A DNA stretch of 64,000 bases from CAVSJA01 sp963728145. Lineage in GTDB: Bacteria > Bacteroidota > Bacteroidia > Chitinophagales > Chitinophagaceae. The stretch lies in contig CAVSJA010000004.1 in NCBI GenBank assembly GCA_963728145.1, positions 62,001 through 126,000 of the forward strand. Reading direction: 5' to 3'. The translations under genes were made by a program, and so were the position numbers. Below the pieces are notes generated by a model. It did no database searches and was not told the origin of the DNA. It saw nothing but the letters and a program-made list of their open reading frames with translations. This document shows, piece after piece, positions 42,840 to 51,664 of this stretch (position 1 is the stretch's first letter; each line of letters opens with the position of its first letter).

Positions 42840-43612
42840 CAGGATGCTCTGCGTTTAGAAGATTGCAAACTTGCTTTCAATTGCGACATCAGGTCTGTCG
42901 TTTTTGAATGCACTACCTTCATATGAGGAGTTGGGATCTTCTTCCCTTTTGCTTTTGCTTTGATCAGCTTCATCAATTCAGCAGTATAAGTATCCTTGTA
43001 TTTTTCCGGATCAAATTTTCCGGATAGTTGTTCAATCAACTCGATCGCCATCTTCAATTCACCCGGTTTTGATTTTGCTTCCGGCACTTTCAATTCATCA
43101 TGCGCTCTTATTTCTTCGCTGAACCTTATTTTGTTCAATACGAGTATATCTTCCTCCGGCTTGATGATGCCAAGGCTCTCACGGTTTCTTAAAACATAGG
43201 ATCCAAGTCCTACTTTGCCTGTTTTTTTCAGCGCATCACGCAGAAGTGCATATGCTTTTGTTCCTGCTTTTTCGGGTTGAACATAATAAGGAGTTTCATA
43301 ATAAATGCTGTCGATATCTTTTTCATCAACAAATTCACTGATCTCGATGATCTTTGTTTTTTCAGGACTTGCCTTTTTAAAATCATCATCGGTCAATACA
43401 ACATAACGGTCGTCCAGTTTATAACCCCGGACAATATTTTCCCAGGTTACAACCTTGCCGGTATTTGCATTTACCCGCTGGAATTTAATATTTGAATGGT
43501 CCTTCTTATCCAGCATGTCGAGGTCAAGCTCACTTGCTTCAACAGCGCTGTACAATTTAATCGGAATATTCACCAGGCCAAAGCCGATGGCACCGCTCCA
43601 AATAGCTCGCAT
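42839..43612 (-). CDS. ku: Ku protein (bacterial NHEJ end-binding)
   Basis: A 257-residue homodimeric Ku that encircles broken DNA ends and recruits LigD. It begins MRAIWSGAIGFGLVNIPIKLY, the invariant family start. It continues with KVVTWENIVRGYKLDDRYVVLTDDD and LRDALKKTGKVGLGSYVLRNRESLGII, and ends with a basic tail. It is first gene of the NHEJ operon. A near-perfect GGCATAATTATTTA motif lies 23 bases before its start, linking end joining to the putative stress regulon. Confidence 0.95.
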   Translation of the reverse strand: MRAIWSGAIGFGLVNIPIKLYSAVEASELDLDMLDKKDHSNIKFQRVNANTGKVVTWENIVRGYKLDDRYVVLTDDDFKKASPEKTKIIEISEFVDEKDIDSIYYETPYYVQPEKAGTKAYALLRDALKKTGKVGLGSYVLRNRESLGIIKPEEDILVLNKIRFSEEIRAHDELKVPEAKSKPGELKMAIELIEQLSGKFDPEKYKDTYTAELMKLIKAKAKGKKIPTPHMKVVHSKTTDLMSQLKASLQSSKRRAS

Positions 43613-43635
43613 ATAAGGGATTTTCGATAGTTATT

Positions 43636-43651
43636 TAAATAATTATGCCAG
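43636..43651 (-). promoter_or_regulatory. GGCAYA-N4-TTTA motif before Ku/LigD operon
   Basis: The minus strand reads CTGGCATAATTATTTA, an exact consensus match. A start site 12 bases after TTTA would give a leader of about 11 bases. Confidence 0.6.
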
Positions 43652-43732
43652 TTCACTACTCATTTTTCTACAGAATACATGCTCTGTGGAATTTGTTCCG
43701 CATCAAATATGATAAAAGGTGGAATTTATGGA

Positions 43733-43748
43733 TGGGTACAATATTTTA
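43733..43748 (+). promoter_or_regulatory. GGCAYA-N4-TTTA motif before the outer-membrane protein
   Basis: ATGGGTACAATATTTTA (the GG pair at 43735-43736) matches GGYAYA-N4-TTTA and lies 38 bases before the ATG at 43787. It is divergent from the Ku motif. Confidence 0.5.
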
Positions 43749-43786
43749 AACTATATGAAAAAGATTTTATGACTTTATCCGAACAT

Positions 43787-44422
43787 ATGAAAAGAAAATT
43801 GATCCTCGCCATTGCGTTTGGATTACTAATCTCACTTAAGGCATTTAGCCAGGAGAAAGAATGGAATGCGTTAAAGATTGGAGTGAAAGGAGGAGTGAAC
43901 TTCAGTAATCTCTATGTTGACGATGTGGACGATGAAAATATGAAAGCAGGCCTGAATCTCGGCTTGTTTGCAAAGATCCCTGTCACCAGAAAATTATCGT
44001 TTCAACCTGAGATCCTCTATAGCAGCAAAGGATCAGAATTAATTTATGACAACATACTCGGCAGCGGATCCTATCGCTTTAATCTGAACTATGTTGAAAT
44101 GCCTTTATTAGCTGTTGTGAACATTGTGGGAGGATTTAACCTCCACGCCGGCGGCTATATCGCTTACCTCACCTCTGCCAATGTAAAGAACGTAGATGAT
44201 GAAGGGACAATTCAAGGTGTTTCAGAATTGAATGAAGATAATTTCAACCGGTTTGACGGCGGTCTGGTTGGTGGATTAAATTTCGATGTACAAAGTTTTA
44301 CGATAGGCGCCCGTTACAATTATGGTTTGAATGAAATAGGGGAGAAGGGCACCCTTTCCGGACAATTGACCAGCAATTCGAAAAACAGCGTCATAACTCT
44401 TTATGTTGGTTTTGGATTTTAG
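43787..44422 (+). CDS. outer-membrane beta-barrel protein (PorT-like family)
   Basis: A 211-residue protein with a cleavable signal peptide (MKRKLILAIAFGLLISLKAFSQ). It has eight or so amphipathic strands: LKIGVKGGVNFSNLYV, GLNLGLFAKIPVTRKLSFQPEILYSSKGSEL and FTIGARYNYGLNEIG. It ends in an aromatic YVGFGF, as expected for outer-membrane barrels. The 36-codon upstream extension is not signal-like and overlaps the promoter motif. The role is unknown; small barrels of this type are common in Bacteroidota. Confidence 0.85.
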   Translation: MKRKLILAIAFGLLISLKAFSQEKEWNALKIGVKGGVNFSNLYVDDVDDENMKAGLNLGLFAKIPVTRKLSFQPEILYSSKGSELIYDNILGSGSYRFNLNYVEMPLLAVVNIVGGFNLHAGGYIAYLTSANVKNVDDEGTIQGVSELNEDNFNRFDGGLVGGLNFDVQSFTIGARYNYGLNEIGEKGTLSGQLTSNSKNSVITLYVGFGF

Positions 44423-44440
44423 AACGTTGATTTCTGAACC

Positions 44441-44466
44441 GGGGCTACTTTTCCAGGTGGCCCCCA
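44441..44466 (+). terminator. hairpin after the outer-membrane protein
   Basis: GGGGC-T-AC and GT-G-GCCCC form an imperfect stem around TTTTCCAG, followed by CATTTTTAAAA. The tract is imperfect, so efficiency is uncertain. Confidence 0.5.
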
Positions 44467-44484
44467 TTTTTAAAACTCTAAACA

Positions 44485-44652
44485 ATGACAAGGTTCTATT
44501 TGATCATTTTCTGTTTACTTACACTTTTCTATACTAGTTGCGCCGCAATTGAAACAATTTTCAAAGCGGGCATGTGGTGGGGAATTATTCTCGTCGTTCT
44601 TATCCTCGCAATTGTTGCATGGATAATTTCGAGAGTTGCGGGGAAGAAGTAG
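44485..44652 (+). CDS. tiny lipoprotein/membrane protein, 55 residues
   Basis: MTRFYLIIFCLLTLFYTSC with lipobox-like Cys19, then AAIETIFKAGMWWGIILVVLI, a second hydrophobic helix, and RVAGKK at the end. Similar small proteins occur widely in Bacteroidota, often with a misleading enzyme name such as phosphatidate cytidylyltransferase. The TAG stop is directly followed by a GTGAATG heptamer array. Confidence 0.75.
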   Translation: MTRFYLIIFCLLTLFYTSCAAIETIFKAGMWWGIILVVLILAIVAWIISRVAGKK

Positions 44653-44755
44653 TGGTGAATGGTGAATGGTGAATAGTGAATAGTGAATAGTAAATAGTGA
44701 AGTGAATAGTGAACCTTCTACTGACCATTGACCATTGACCATTGACCATTCACCA
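44653..44755. repeat. inverted GTGAATR/CCATTGA heptamer arms
   Basis: The left arm, 44654-44714, has about eight GTGAATG or GTGAATA units. The right arm, about 44721-44754, has ACCATTG units. Only a few bases separate them. The array starts at the stop codon of the 55-residue gene and ends within five bases of the stop of the convergent hybrid kinase. Confidence 0.85.
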
Positions 44756-44757
44756 AA

Positions 44758-46200
44758 TCAGCTAGCTTTGAACGTTATAATGAAACTCGTTCCTTCGTTC
44801 AATCTTGATTGTACATCAATAAACGCCTGGTGAGATTGAAGGATGTTCAGTGTTGAAGCAAGTCCCAGGCCCATTCCATTTCGTTTTGAAGTAAAATAAG
44901 GTTCGAAAAGGCGACCAAGATTTTCCTGGCTGATTCCAGAACCATTGTCCGCTATTACGACCACATGCTCCAGGCCGATACTTCTCAAACTGATCAACAA
45001 TTTGCCCTTATCTTCTTCCATTGCTTCAACTGCATTGATGATAATGTTCAGGAATGCAATTTTCAATTTTTGCAAATCTGCCCTTATCCTCAACAATTGG
45101 TCAGGATAACTCAATTCAAGTTTGATTCGCTTCAGCGTAATGCGATCCACTGCCGCGGCTATGGATTCATCGAGGATGGATTGCAATGCATGTTCGGTCA
45201 TTTCAACAGCACCGGGCCTTGAGGTATTCAACAACTCATCGATCAGGTCCCCGATGCGTTGGCTGTTTCTTTGAATAATGTCAAGATAAACAGCCGATTT
45301 ATCTTTTCTCTCGTCCTGCTCCAGTTGTTCGGCCGCGAGATTAATATTATTTAATGGATTGCGGACTTCGTGTGCCAGCGTACGAACAAGTCGATTTGCC
45401 AATCCAAGCTTTTGCAATTGGAGATTGGCTTTCTCCGCTCTCTTCAAATTTGTGATATCATGCAGGATGCCCTGGACATAGAGGTTTCCTTTTGCATCTG
45501 TCTCTTTCGAAATCGAAAGAATGCAGGTCTTTCTATGCCCTTCTTTATCCTGTATTTCCACTTCCATATCATTTACGGAACCTTCAGCGTTGAATTTTTC
45601 TTCCAGGAACTTCGCATCCTTTTTATTGGATAAAAGATCGTACAGGCTAAGCTGTTGCAAAGCATTCAGGTCATAACCCAATAATGCCGAAGAGGCTTCA
45701 TTGGCATTTCTAAAAAAGAGTTTTTCGTCAGAAAGAAAGACTGCATCCTTTGACCTTTCAAATATGCTTCTGAATTTTCGCTCATTATCGCGCAAGGCCT
45801 TGGCTGTTGCTGCTCTTTCGAGGCTATACCTGATGCAACGTTCAATCTTTTCAGAATTCAATTCGGCCTTTACCAGGTAATCATATGCCCCGCTTTGCAT
45901 CGATTCCATGTCCAGTTCACGGTTTCCTCTTCCTGTCAACAAAACGATTGGCTCTTCACAATTCATTCGGATCGCTTCTTTCAGTAATTCGAGCCCTGTT
46001 TTGGCACCAAGATAATAGTCCACGAAGTAAATATCGAATTGGTGTTCCTTCATTTTCTTCAATCCTTCGGTATAAGTTGGACACCAGGAAATGGTAAATT
46101 TTTGTGAGGGAATTTTCTTAATGAATTCACTGGTGATAAAAAAATCATCTTCATCATCGTCAATGATCAAAATCCTGTATGGTAATTTCTGCTGCTGCAT
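44758..46200 (-). CDS. histidine kinase with N-terminal receiver and PAS domains
   Basis: A 480-residue soluble kinase. Residues 8-125 are a receiver (LIIDDDEDD acidic pocket, phosphoacceptor Asp in YFVDYYLG). Residues about 140-255 are a PAS domain (FRSIFERSKDAVFLSDEKLFFRNANEA). A HisKA region follows (LAHEVRNPLNNINLAAEQL) and an HATPase (NIIINAVEAMEED, DNGSGI, NGMGLGLA). It likely receives phosphate on REC and integrates it with a PAS signal. It is six bases downstream of the multi-PAS kinase and last in the rpoN operon. Confidence 0.9.
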   Translation of the reverse strand: MQQQKLPYRILIIDDDEDDFFITSEFIKKIPSQKFTISWCPTYTEGLKKMKEHQFDIYFVDYYLGAKTGLELLKEAIRMNCEEPIVLLTGRGNRELDMESMQSGAYDYLVKAELNSEKIERCIRYSLERAATAKALRDNERKFRSIFERSKDAVFLSDEKLFFRNANEASSALLGYDLNALQQLSLYDLLSNKKDAKFLEEKFNAEGSVNDMEVEIQDKEGHRKTCILSISKETDAKGNLYVQGILHDITNLKRAEKANLQLQKLGLANRLVRTLAHEVRNPLNNINLAAEQLEQDERKDKSAVYLDIIQRNSQRIGDLIDELLNTSRPGAVEMTEHALQSILDESIAAAVDRITLKRIKLELSYPDQLLRIRADLQKLKIAFLNIIINAVEAMEEDKGKLLISLRSIGLEHVVVIADNGSGISQENLGRLFEPYFTSKRNGMGLGLASTLNILQSHQAFIDVQSRLNEGTSFIITFKAS

Positions 46201-46205
46201 CCTCG

Positions 46206-48566
46206 CTATTGATTTTCGGGTAAAATAACCGTAAAAGTAGAACCTCCCAGGGGTTTGCCACTTGCGTAGATCATTCCAGCATGATTGTCGATGATCTTTT
46301 TGCAGATTGCGAGCCCAATACCTGAGCCAGGGTATTCCGATTTACCATGTAAACGTTGAAAGATCTGGAAAATCCTGTTCGCATACTCAGGCTCAAATCC
46401 GATACCATTGTCGGCTATTGAGATTCTATAATAAGTTCTGTTCACATTCAATCCAAGCTCCTGTTTGGCCTGCCGTCCAAGCTTTTCAGTTTGAATATCG
46501 ATCTCGCAAATTTTTTCCGGATTGCGAAACTTAATCGCATTCCCCACCAGATTGCTGAAGAGTTGTTTGATTTGGGATGGGTTTACTTCAAGCATAGGAA
46601 GTTTATCGTAGCGAATGATCGTTTCGGATTCTGCTATCTTCAATTCTAATTCAGTTTTTACCTCACTAAGCAGAACATTCAAATCCGTTTTCTCGAAAGG
46701 CTGATTTCCTCTGGTCAATCTGGAAAAAGAAAGGAGGTTATCGATCAGGAACCGCATGTTGTTACTTGCAGTAGACATCCGCCTTAAATAATTTACGCCT
46801 TCTGTGCTTAACTGCTCTGAAAAGCGGTCTTCAAGAATTTCGCAAAAGGTCGAGATCTTGCGCAAAGGTTCCTGCATATCGTGGGAAGCTACGTATGCGA
46901 ATTCTTCCAGTTCTTTATTGGAACGGTCCAGATCACGGATCTTACTTTTTAATTCTCTCTCGTATTGCTTCAATTGAGTGATATCGTAAGTGGTGCCAAT
47001 CATCCGCAACTTATTGCCATCTATATCATGGATCACTTTTGCAATACTCTGCAGTGATTTTTCTTTTCCATCATTTAGTATGATCTTGAAATCGAAGACC
47101 TGGCTGCCCCCATGTTCTTTCAATTGATCGATAATTGTTTTCACTCGCTCCCGGTCCTCCTCAGCAATTGCATCTTCAAAGAATTCATGTTCCAGGCCAT
47201 TCATTTCATCATCCTGAAACGCCGCCTTGTTATAAAGACGAAACATACCACTGGAGAAATCAGTTTTGTTAGAAGCGAATTCGTATTCCCAGGTGCCATA
47301 GTTCAGGTGCTCTTCTTTTTCTGCCATCAGGTCGCGGTACCAGCGTACCATTTCCTGTGAATTTGCTTCAGCCGTAATATCTCTTGTGGTTCCAACTACG
47401 CGATCCGGTTGGTTCCCAATGCGGATGATCTTTCCATAAGTCTCCAGGAGTTTTTTAGTACCATCAGCCGCATTTATTTCATATTGCCAGATATATTCAT
47501 TCTTTTTATCTCTTAAAATTGACTCACGAAGTCGTCTCCCTCTTTCGATATCCTTGCGGGACATATGTGTAGAATAAAAGTCTTCGGTTATTAGTGGTTT
47601 GGGCTCCTGCCTGGGATCGTACCCGAACAAGCGATACATTCCGTCCGACCAACTTATTCTTCCTGTCTTAAACTCTGATTCAAATGATCCGAATTGCAGA
47701 AATTGTTCACGTTCATTTGCCGCCTGCCTGAAATCAATGAGGACTTGCTGAAAACCGACCTGGTCGGTTACATCTCTGGTAATTCCAACAATTTTTTTGA
47801 AGCCATTCTCTTCAATATAATTTCCCTTGGAGGAAACAATCAATTCTCTTTTGTGATTGGTGACCAGTTTGCAAGTATGTTCAAATCCGTTTTTCTGTTC
47901 AATAGCCTTTTCTATTTTTTGTTTGAGGGAATCCAGGTCAGTTCCACTGATATGCTTTAGTATAAAATCAACGGAATTCTTATCCTTCACTTCTGCTTTA
48001 TCGTAGCCAAGCAAGCTGTACATACCATCACTCCAGAATACATCTTTTGTGATAATATTCGCTGACCATGAACCGAAATTCAATAAATGCTCAGTCTCAC
48101 TAAATAAATTGCTAATGGTTTTTGATTCCTCAGCGTTTTTGAGCTCATCTGTAACATCCTGCGCCAGGAATAAAAGAGAGGAGGCTTTTCCCTCGGAATT
48201 TCTCCTCAGTACTGTACCGAGAGTTTTGAAATAACGCCAATTGCCTTCTTTGTGATTGAGGCGTGACTGGTACGAGTAAGTCTCGTCATCTTTTAAATCC
48301 AGGAATTTTGACAATTCTTCCTTAACCCTATCCACATCATCCTTGAAGACAAGCTGCAAGAAGTCATCGTTCCAGCTTTTTACGTCTTCAAGGCTGTAAC
48401 CTAAAACATCTTTGATGCGATTATTAACGTATTTGAGCTGCTTTTTATCCGAGTCATAAACATAAATGATACCCGGAAAAAGGTCCGTGATCTTTCTTTC
48501 AAATATGTCTTCAACATCGTTTTCAAAGAGCAGCTTCAGATGATATAGCGCTTTGTCCTCTGGCAT
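46206..48566 (-). CDS. multi-PAS sensor histidine kinase
   Basis: A 786-residue soluble kinase with four PAS/PAC units between residues 15 and 540 (YVYDSDKKQLKYVNNRIKDVLGYS, SANIITKDVFWSDGMYSLLGYD, GRISWSDGMYRLFGYDPRQ, KTDFSSGMFRLYNK). A HisKA domain follows with the phosphorylated His in YVASHDMQEPLRKIS, then an HATPase (LVGNAIKFRN, DNGIGF, GSGIGLAI). No membrane segments are visible, so it senses cytoplasmic cues. Its ligands are unknown. It follows the NtrC-type regulator by 14 bases and may phosphorylate it. Confidence 0.92.
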   Translation of the reverse strand: MPEDKALYHLKLLFENDVEDIFERKITDLFPGIIYVYDSDKKQLKYVNNRIKDVLGYSLEDVKSWNDDFLQLVFKDDVDRVKEELSKFLDLKDDETYSYQSRLNHKEGNWRYFKTLGTVLRRNSEGKASSLLFLAQDVTDELKNAEESKTISNLFSETEHLLNFGSWSANIITKDVFWSDGMYSLLGYDKAEVKDKNSVDFILKHISGTDLDSLKQKIEKAIEQKNGFEHTCKLVTNHKRELIVSSKGNYIEENGFKKIVGITRDVTDQVGFQQVLIDFRQAANEREQFLQFGSFESEFKTGRISWSDGMYRLFGYDPRQEPKPLITEDFYSTHMSRKDIERGRRLRESILRDKKNEYIWQYEINAADGTKKLLETYGKIIRIGNQPDRVVGTTRDITAEANSQEMVRWYRDLMAEKEEHLNYGTWEYEFASNKTDFSSGMFRLYNKAAFQDDEMNGLEHEFFEDAIAEEDRERVKTIIDQLKEHGGSQVFDFKIILNDGKEKSLQSIAKVIHDIDGNKLRMIGTTYDITQLKQYERELKSKIRDLDRSNKELEEFAYVASHDMQEPLRKISTFCEILEDRFSEQLSTEGVNYLRRMSTASNNMRFLIDNLLSFSRLTRGNQPFEKTDLNVLLSEVKTELELKIAESETIIRYDKLPMLEVNPSQIKQLFSNLVGNAIKFRNPEKICEIDIQTEKLGRQAKQELGLNVNRTYYRISIADNGIGFEPEYANRIFQIFQRLHGKSEYPGSGIGLAICKKIIDNHAGMIYASGKPLGGSTFTVILPENQ

Positions 48567-48580
48567 TAAGGCAGATCAGG

Positions 48581-50062
48581 TTAAAAGTTATTGAGTTCCT
48601 GGTATTGCTTCATTTTATTGTACAGTGTTTTGCGGTCGATATTCAATAATTTGGCAGCCTTACTCTTATTATAATTACATTTCTTTAACGCGTCTACAAT
48701 GATCTCGTACTCCACATCGATGGCTGCTGCTTTGAGCGTATGCTCGTGAGCTGCAGGTATTGCGATTGTTCTCACTTCTGCTTCGGGTTGTGTTGTTGGA
48801 GGTGCTGCGGAATGCTGAAAATTCGATTGTTCGCTTGGTGAATCGAATTGTAATTTATTGAAATTAGAGATTTCAAAGGGAAGGTAACGGGCTTCGATCA
48901 ATGGTCCTTCACACAAAAGCGTAGCACGTTTGATGATATTCTTCATTTCCCTCAGATTTCCGTACCACACATACTGATAAAATATCTCTTCAACTTCTCT
49001 AGAAAATCCTTTTATCTTCTTTCCAAGTTCCTCATTGGTTTGGTGGAGGAAATGATTTGCAAATAGCATGATATCTTCTCTGCGATCCCGGAGTGGGGGT
49101 ATCTCCATGCTGAATTCATTAAACCGATGATAAAGGTCTTCCCTGAATTTTCCATTTCTTGTGCTATCCCATAATTTTTCATTGCTCGCGATAATAATAC
49201 GCACATCGAGATCGATATCTTTTGTTCCGCCAACCCTGCGCATTTTTCGTTCCTGGGTTACCCGTAGAAGAGAGATCTGGATATCGTAGGAGAGATTCGC
49301 TATCTCGTCCAGGAATATAGTGCCTCCATTGGCTATTTCAAAGCTTCCAACCTTTTGTTGCACTGCTCCAGTGAAGGATCCCTTCTCATGACCGAAAAGT
49401 TCACTCGCAGCTAATTCTTTAGATAATGCACCGCAATCGATGGCCACAAAATTCTTATGACTTCTTTTGCTTCGTTTATGTATTTCCTGCGCTATTGCTT
49501 CTTTTCCGCTTCCACTCTCCCCATAGATAATTACACTATAATTGGTAGGCGCAACAAGGTTAATTTGATGTAATAGTTTGCGGAATGATGGAGTGTCTCC
49601 GAATACATATTCGCCTGATCGATACGTTCCATTTCCATTGCTGAAAGCCTTAGGAATTTCCGGCTCCGCTTCTTCTGTAGCCTTAGCTTGCTCAGGTTTG
49701 GCTTCTGCAGCGAGTGCCTTTTTAATAGTGATCAGGATCTCATCCGGCAACAAAGGTTTGGTCACATAATCAAAGGCCCCGGATTTCATCACCTCAACCG
49801 CGGTTTTGATATCGCTGTAGCCGGTTATGATGATCACGGGCAGACTGGGATACCTATCCTTAATCTTCTGAAGCAGAACGCTGCCGTCCATATCTTCCAG
49901 GCGGAAATCACAAAGCACCAGGCTGGGCTTATTGTGTTCCATATATTCCAGAGATTTCTTCCCATTATAGAATTCCAGTACGTCATATCCCTTGCGGGTT
50001 AAGAAACGGTTCAATAACAGACACATATCCCTGTCGTCATCGATAACCAGGATTTTACTCAT
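48581..50062 (-). CDS. sigma-54-dependent response regulator, NtrC family
   Basis: A 493-residue activator. The receiver has LVIDDDRDM and phosphoacceptor Asp52 in LCDFRLEDMDG. The AAA+ domain (about residues 155-390) has Walker A GESGSGKE, the sigma-54 contact loop GSFTGA (usual form GAFTGA) and Walker B GGTIFLDEI. A Fis-type HTH at the C-terminus ends KAAKLLNIDRKTLYNKMKQY. It uses ATP hydrolysis to open sigma-54 promoters. I chose ATG 50062 because MSKILVIDDD is the receiver start. It is 29 bases downstream of rpoN, making a self-contained sigma-54 module. Confidence 0.93.
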   Translation of the reverse strand: MSKILVIDDDRDMCLLLNRFLTRKGYDVLEFYNGKKSLEYMEHNKPSLVLCDFRLEDMDGSVLLQKIKDRYPSLPVIIITGYSDIKTAVEVMKSGAFDYVTKPLLPDEILITIKKALAAEAKPEQAKATEEAEPEIPKAFSNGNGTYRSGEYVFGDTPSFRKLLHQINLVAPTNYSVIIYGESGSGKEAIAQEIHKRSKRSHKNFVAIDCGALSKELAASELFGHEKGSFTGAVQQKVGSFEIANGGTIFLDEIANLSYDIQISLLRVTQERKMRRVGGTKDIDLDVRIIIASNEKLWDSTRNGKFREDLYHRFNEFSMEIPPLRDRREDIMLFANHFLHQTNEELGKKIKGFSREVEEIFYQYVWYGNLREMKNIIKRATLLCEGPLIEARYLPFEISNFNKLQFDSPSEQSNFQHSAAPPTTQPEAEVRTIAIPAAHEHTLKAAAIDVEYEIIVDALKKCNYNKSKAAKLLNIDRKTLYNKMKQYQELNNF

Positions 50063-50091
50063 ATAGACCTCTTTTATAGTTGTAAATTTAC

Positions 50092-51531
50092 TTAAAGCTG
50101 CATCATACCAGACCAAATGCATCGCTGCTGAGCAACAGGGATCTGGAGTTGTTCTCTATATTTTGCCACAGTTCTTCTAGCGATATTATATCCCCTGGCC
50201 GCCAGAATTTCCACCAATTGCTTGTCCGTATAGGGTTGTTTCTTGTCTTCTGCCTCGATCACATCCTTGATGGTGGATTGGATGACCCGGTTGCTGATTG
50301 ATTCGCCTTCCTGGTTGACCAGCCCCTCCGTAAACAAATCCTTCAATAATACTATACCAAAGGGGGTTTCCGCGTATTTATTACTGGTGATCCGGGAGAT
50401 GGTAGAAATATCCAGGCTGACTCTTTCCGCGATATTTTTCAGGATCATGGGCTTCAGAAGCATAATATCCCCGGTGCGGAAATAGTCGTATTGATACTGA
50501 ACAATCGCCTTCATGGTTTTCAGCATATTGGTCTCCCTTTGTTGAATAGCGCTAATAAACCATTGTGCAGAAAGTAATTTACTACGCAGGTATTGTCGCG
50601 TTCCTTTGTCTGCCGTTTTATTCTTGTCAGCCTGTTCCACTGTGTCAATCCAGGATTGATTGATGTGCAGACTGGACGCGCGAGACTGGTACAGTACCAC
50701 ATCCAGCATGTCCCCATCCTGCGTTATGATGAAATCAGGAATTATGTTTTTCGTTGGGTTTAGTCCGTTATCTGCTTCAATTATCGGTCTTGTTCTAAGT
50801 GAGGCAATCAACTGAAGAACGATCTTCAATTCATCATGGTCAATTCCCAGTATTGTTTCTATTTTTTCCAGGTGACCGTTTCGCAGATCATCAAAATGAT
50901 TTTCTAAAAGACTGATGGCTTTTTTTACATCCGGTCTCTTGCTATTCAACCTTTTTAACTGCAGAAGAAAACATTCCTGCACATTACGGGCAGCAATACC
51001 CGCAGGTTCCAGTGATTGCAATTTCACCAGCGTATCTGCCAGGATTTTTTCATCGATCCAGTGTGAACTGGAGAAAGACATATTTTCTGCAAGAGAAGGA
51101 AGATCCTGCTCAAGAATTCCATGATCATTGAGTGAATCAATGATATAATCTGCGGTTCCCACCGAGTCATCATCATTAAATTGTTCCCTGTATTGTTGCT
51201 TAAGTTGTTCTCTGAAGTCATCATGCTCTGCAATAGGTTTACAGGGCATATTATCGGCCGGCAGATAATTTTCATATTCCAGTTTATAATCGGGGATATC
51301 ATCATATCCGTATTCATCCCAATTCATGAAATCCTGAACACTCTCCTTTGAGAATTTATCGGACAGATCTTCGTCTTTTGACAGATTTTCTTCCAGTAGC
51401 GGATTATCATTCAATTCATCTAATATCCGCTGTTCCAGTTGAAGTGTATTCAGGTGGAATATGTTCAGCAGATGTATCTGCTGAGGCAGTATCTTTAGTT
51501 GTTGCTTTTGGGTCTGAACCTGGTGTAACAT
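50092..51531 (-). CDS. rpoN: RNA polymerase sigma-54 factor
   Basis: A 479-residue sigma-54. Region I is Gln/Leu-rich (QKQQLKILPQQIHLLNIFHL, then LEQRILDELNDNPLLEE), an acidic linker follows, then the core-binding region (AARNVQECFLLQL) and ending with the RpoN box ARRTVAKYRE, which contacts the -24 GG. I chose ATG 51531 (MLHQVQTQKQQL); the ORF extension to 51672 does not resemble the family and overlaps the divergent kinase. Its operon carries its own activator and two kinases. The many -24-like motifs in the window make it a candidate regulator of them. Confidence 0.94.
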   Translation of the reverse strand: MLHQVQTQKQQLKILPQQIHLLNIFHLNTLQLEQRILDELNDNPLLEENLSKDEDLSDKFSKESVQDFMNWDEYGYDDIPDYKLEYENYLPADNMPCKPIAEHDDFREQLKQQYREQFNDDDSVGTADYIIDSLNDHGILEQDLPSLAENMSFSSSHWIDEKILADTLVKLQSLEPAGIAARNVQECFLLQLKRLNSKRPDVKKAISLLENHFDDLRNGHLEKIETILGIDHDELKIVLQLIASLRTRPIIEADNGLNPTKNIIPDFIITQDGDMLDVVLYQSRASSLHINQSWIDTVEQADKNKTADKGTRQYLRSKLLSAQWFISAIQQRETNMLKTMKAIVQYQYDYFRTGDIMLLKPMILKNIAERVSLDISTISRITSNKYAETPFGIVLLKDLFTEGLVNQEGESISNRVIQSTIKDVIEAEDKKQPYTDKQLVEILAARGYNIARRTVAKYREQLQIPVAQQRCIWSGMMQL

Positions 51532-51664
51532 AGTGTGCTGGTTTGGCCCTCTATGTAAGGCAAAGACAACACCAATTTTTATAGGTTTGGGGAATAATTT
51601 ATCCTTGCTATGAAACTCAAGCTCTGCCTGCGTTTCGGGCCGAAAATTTATGGGCGCTTCAATA

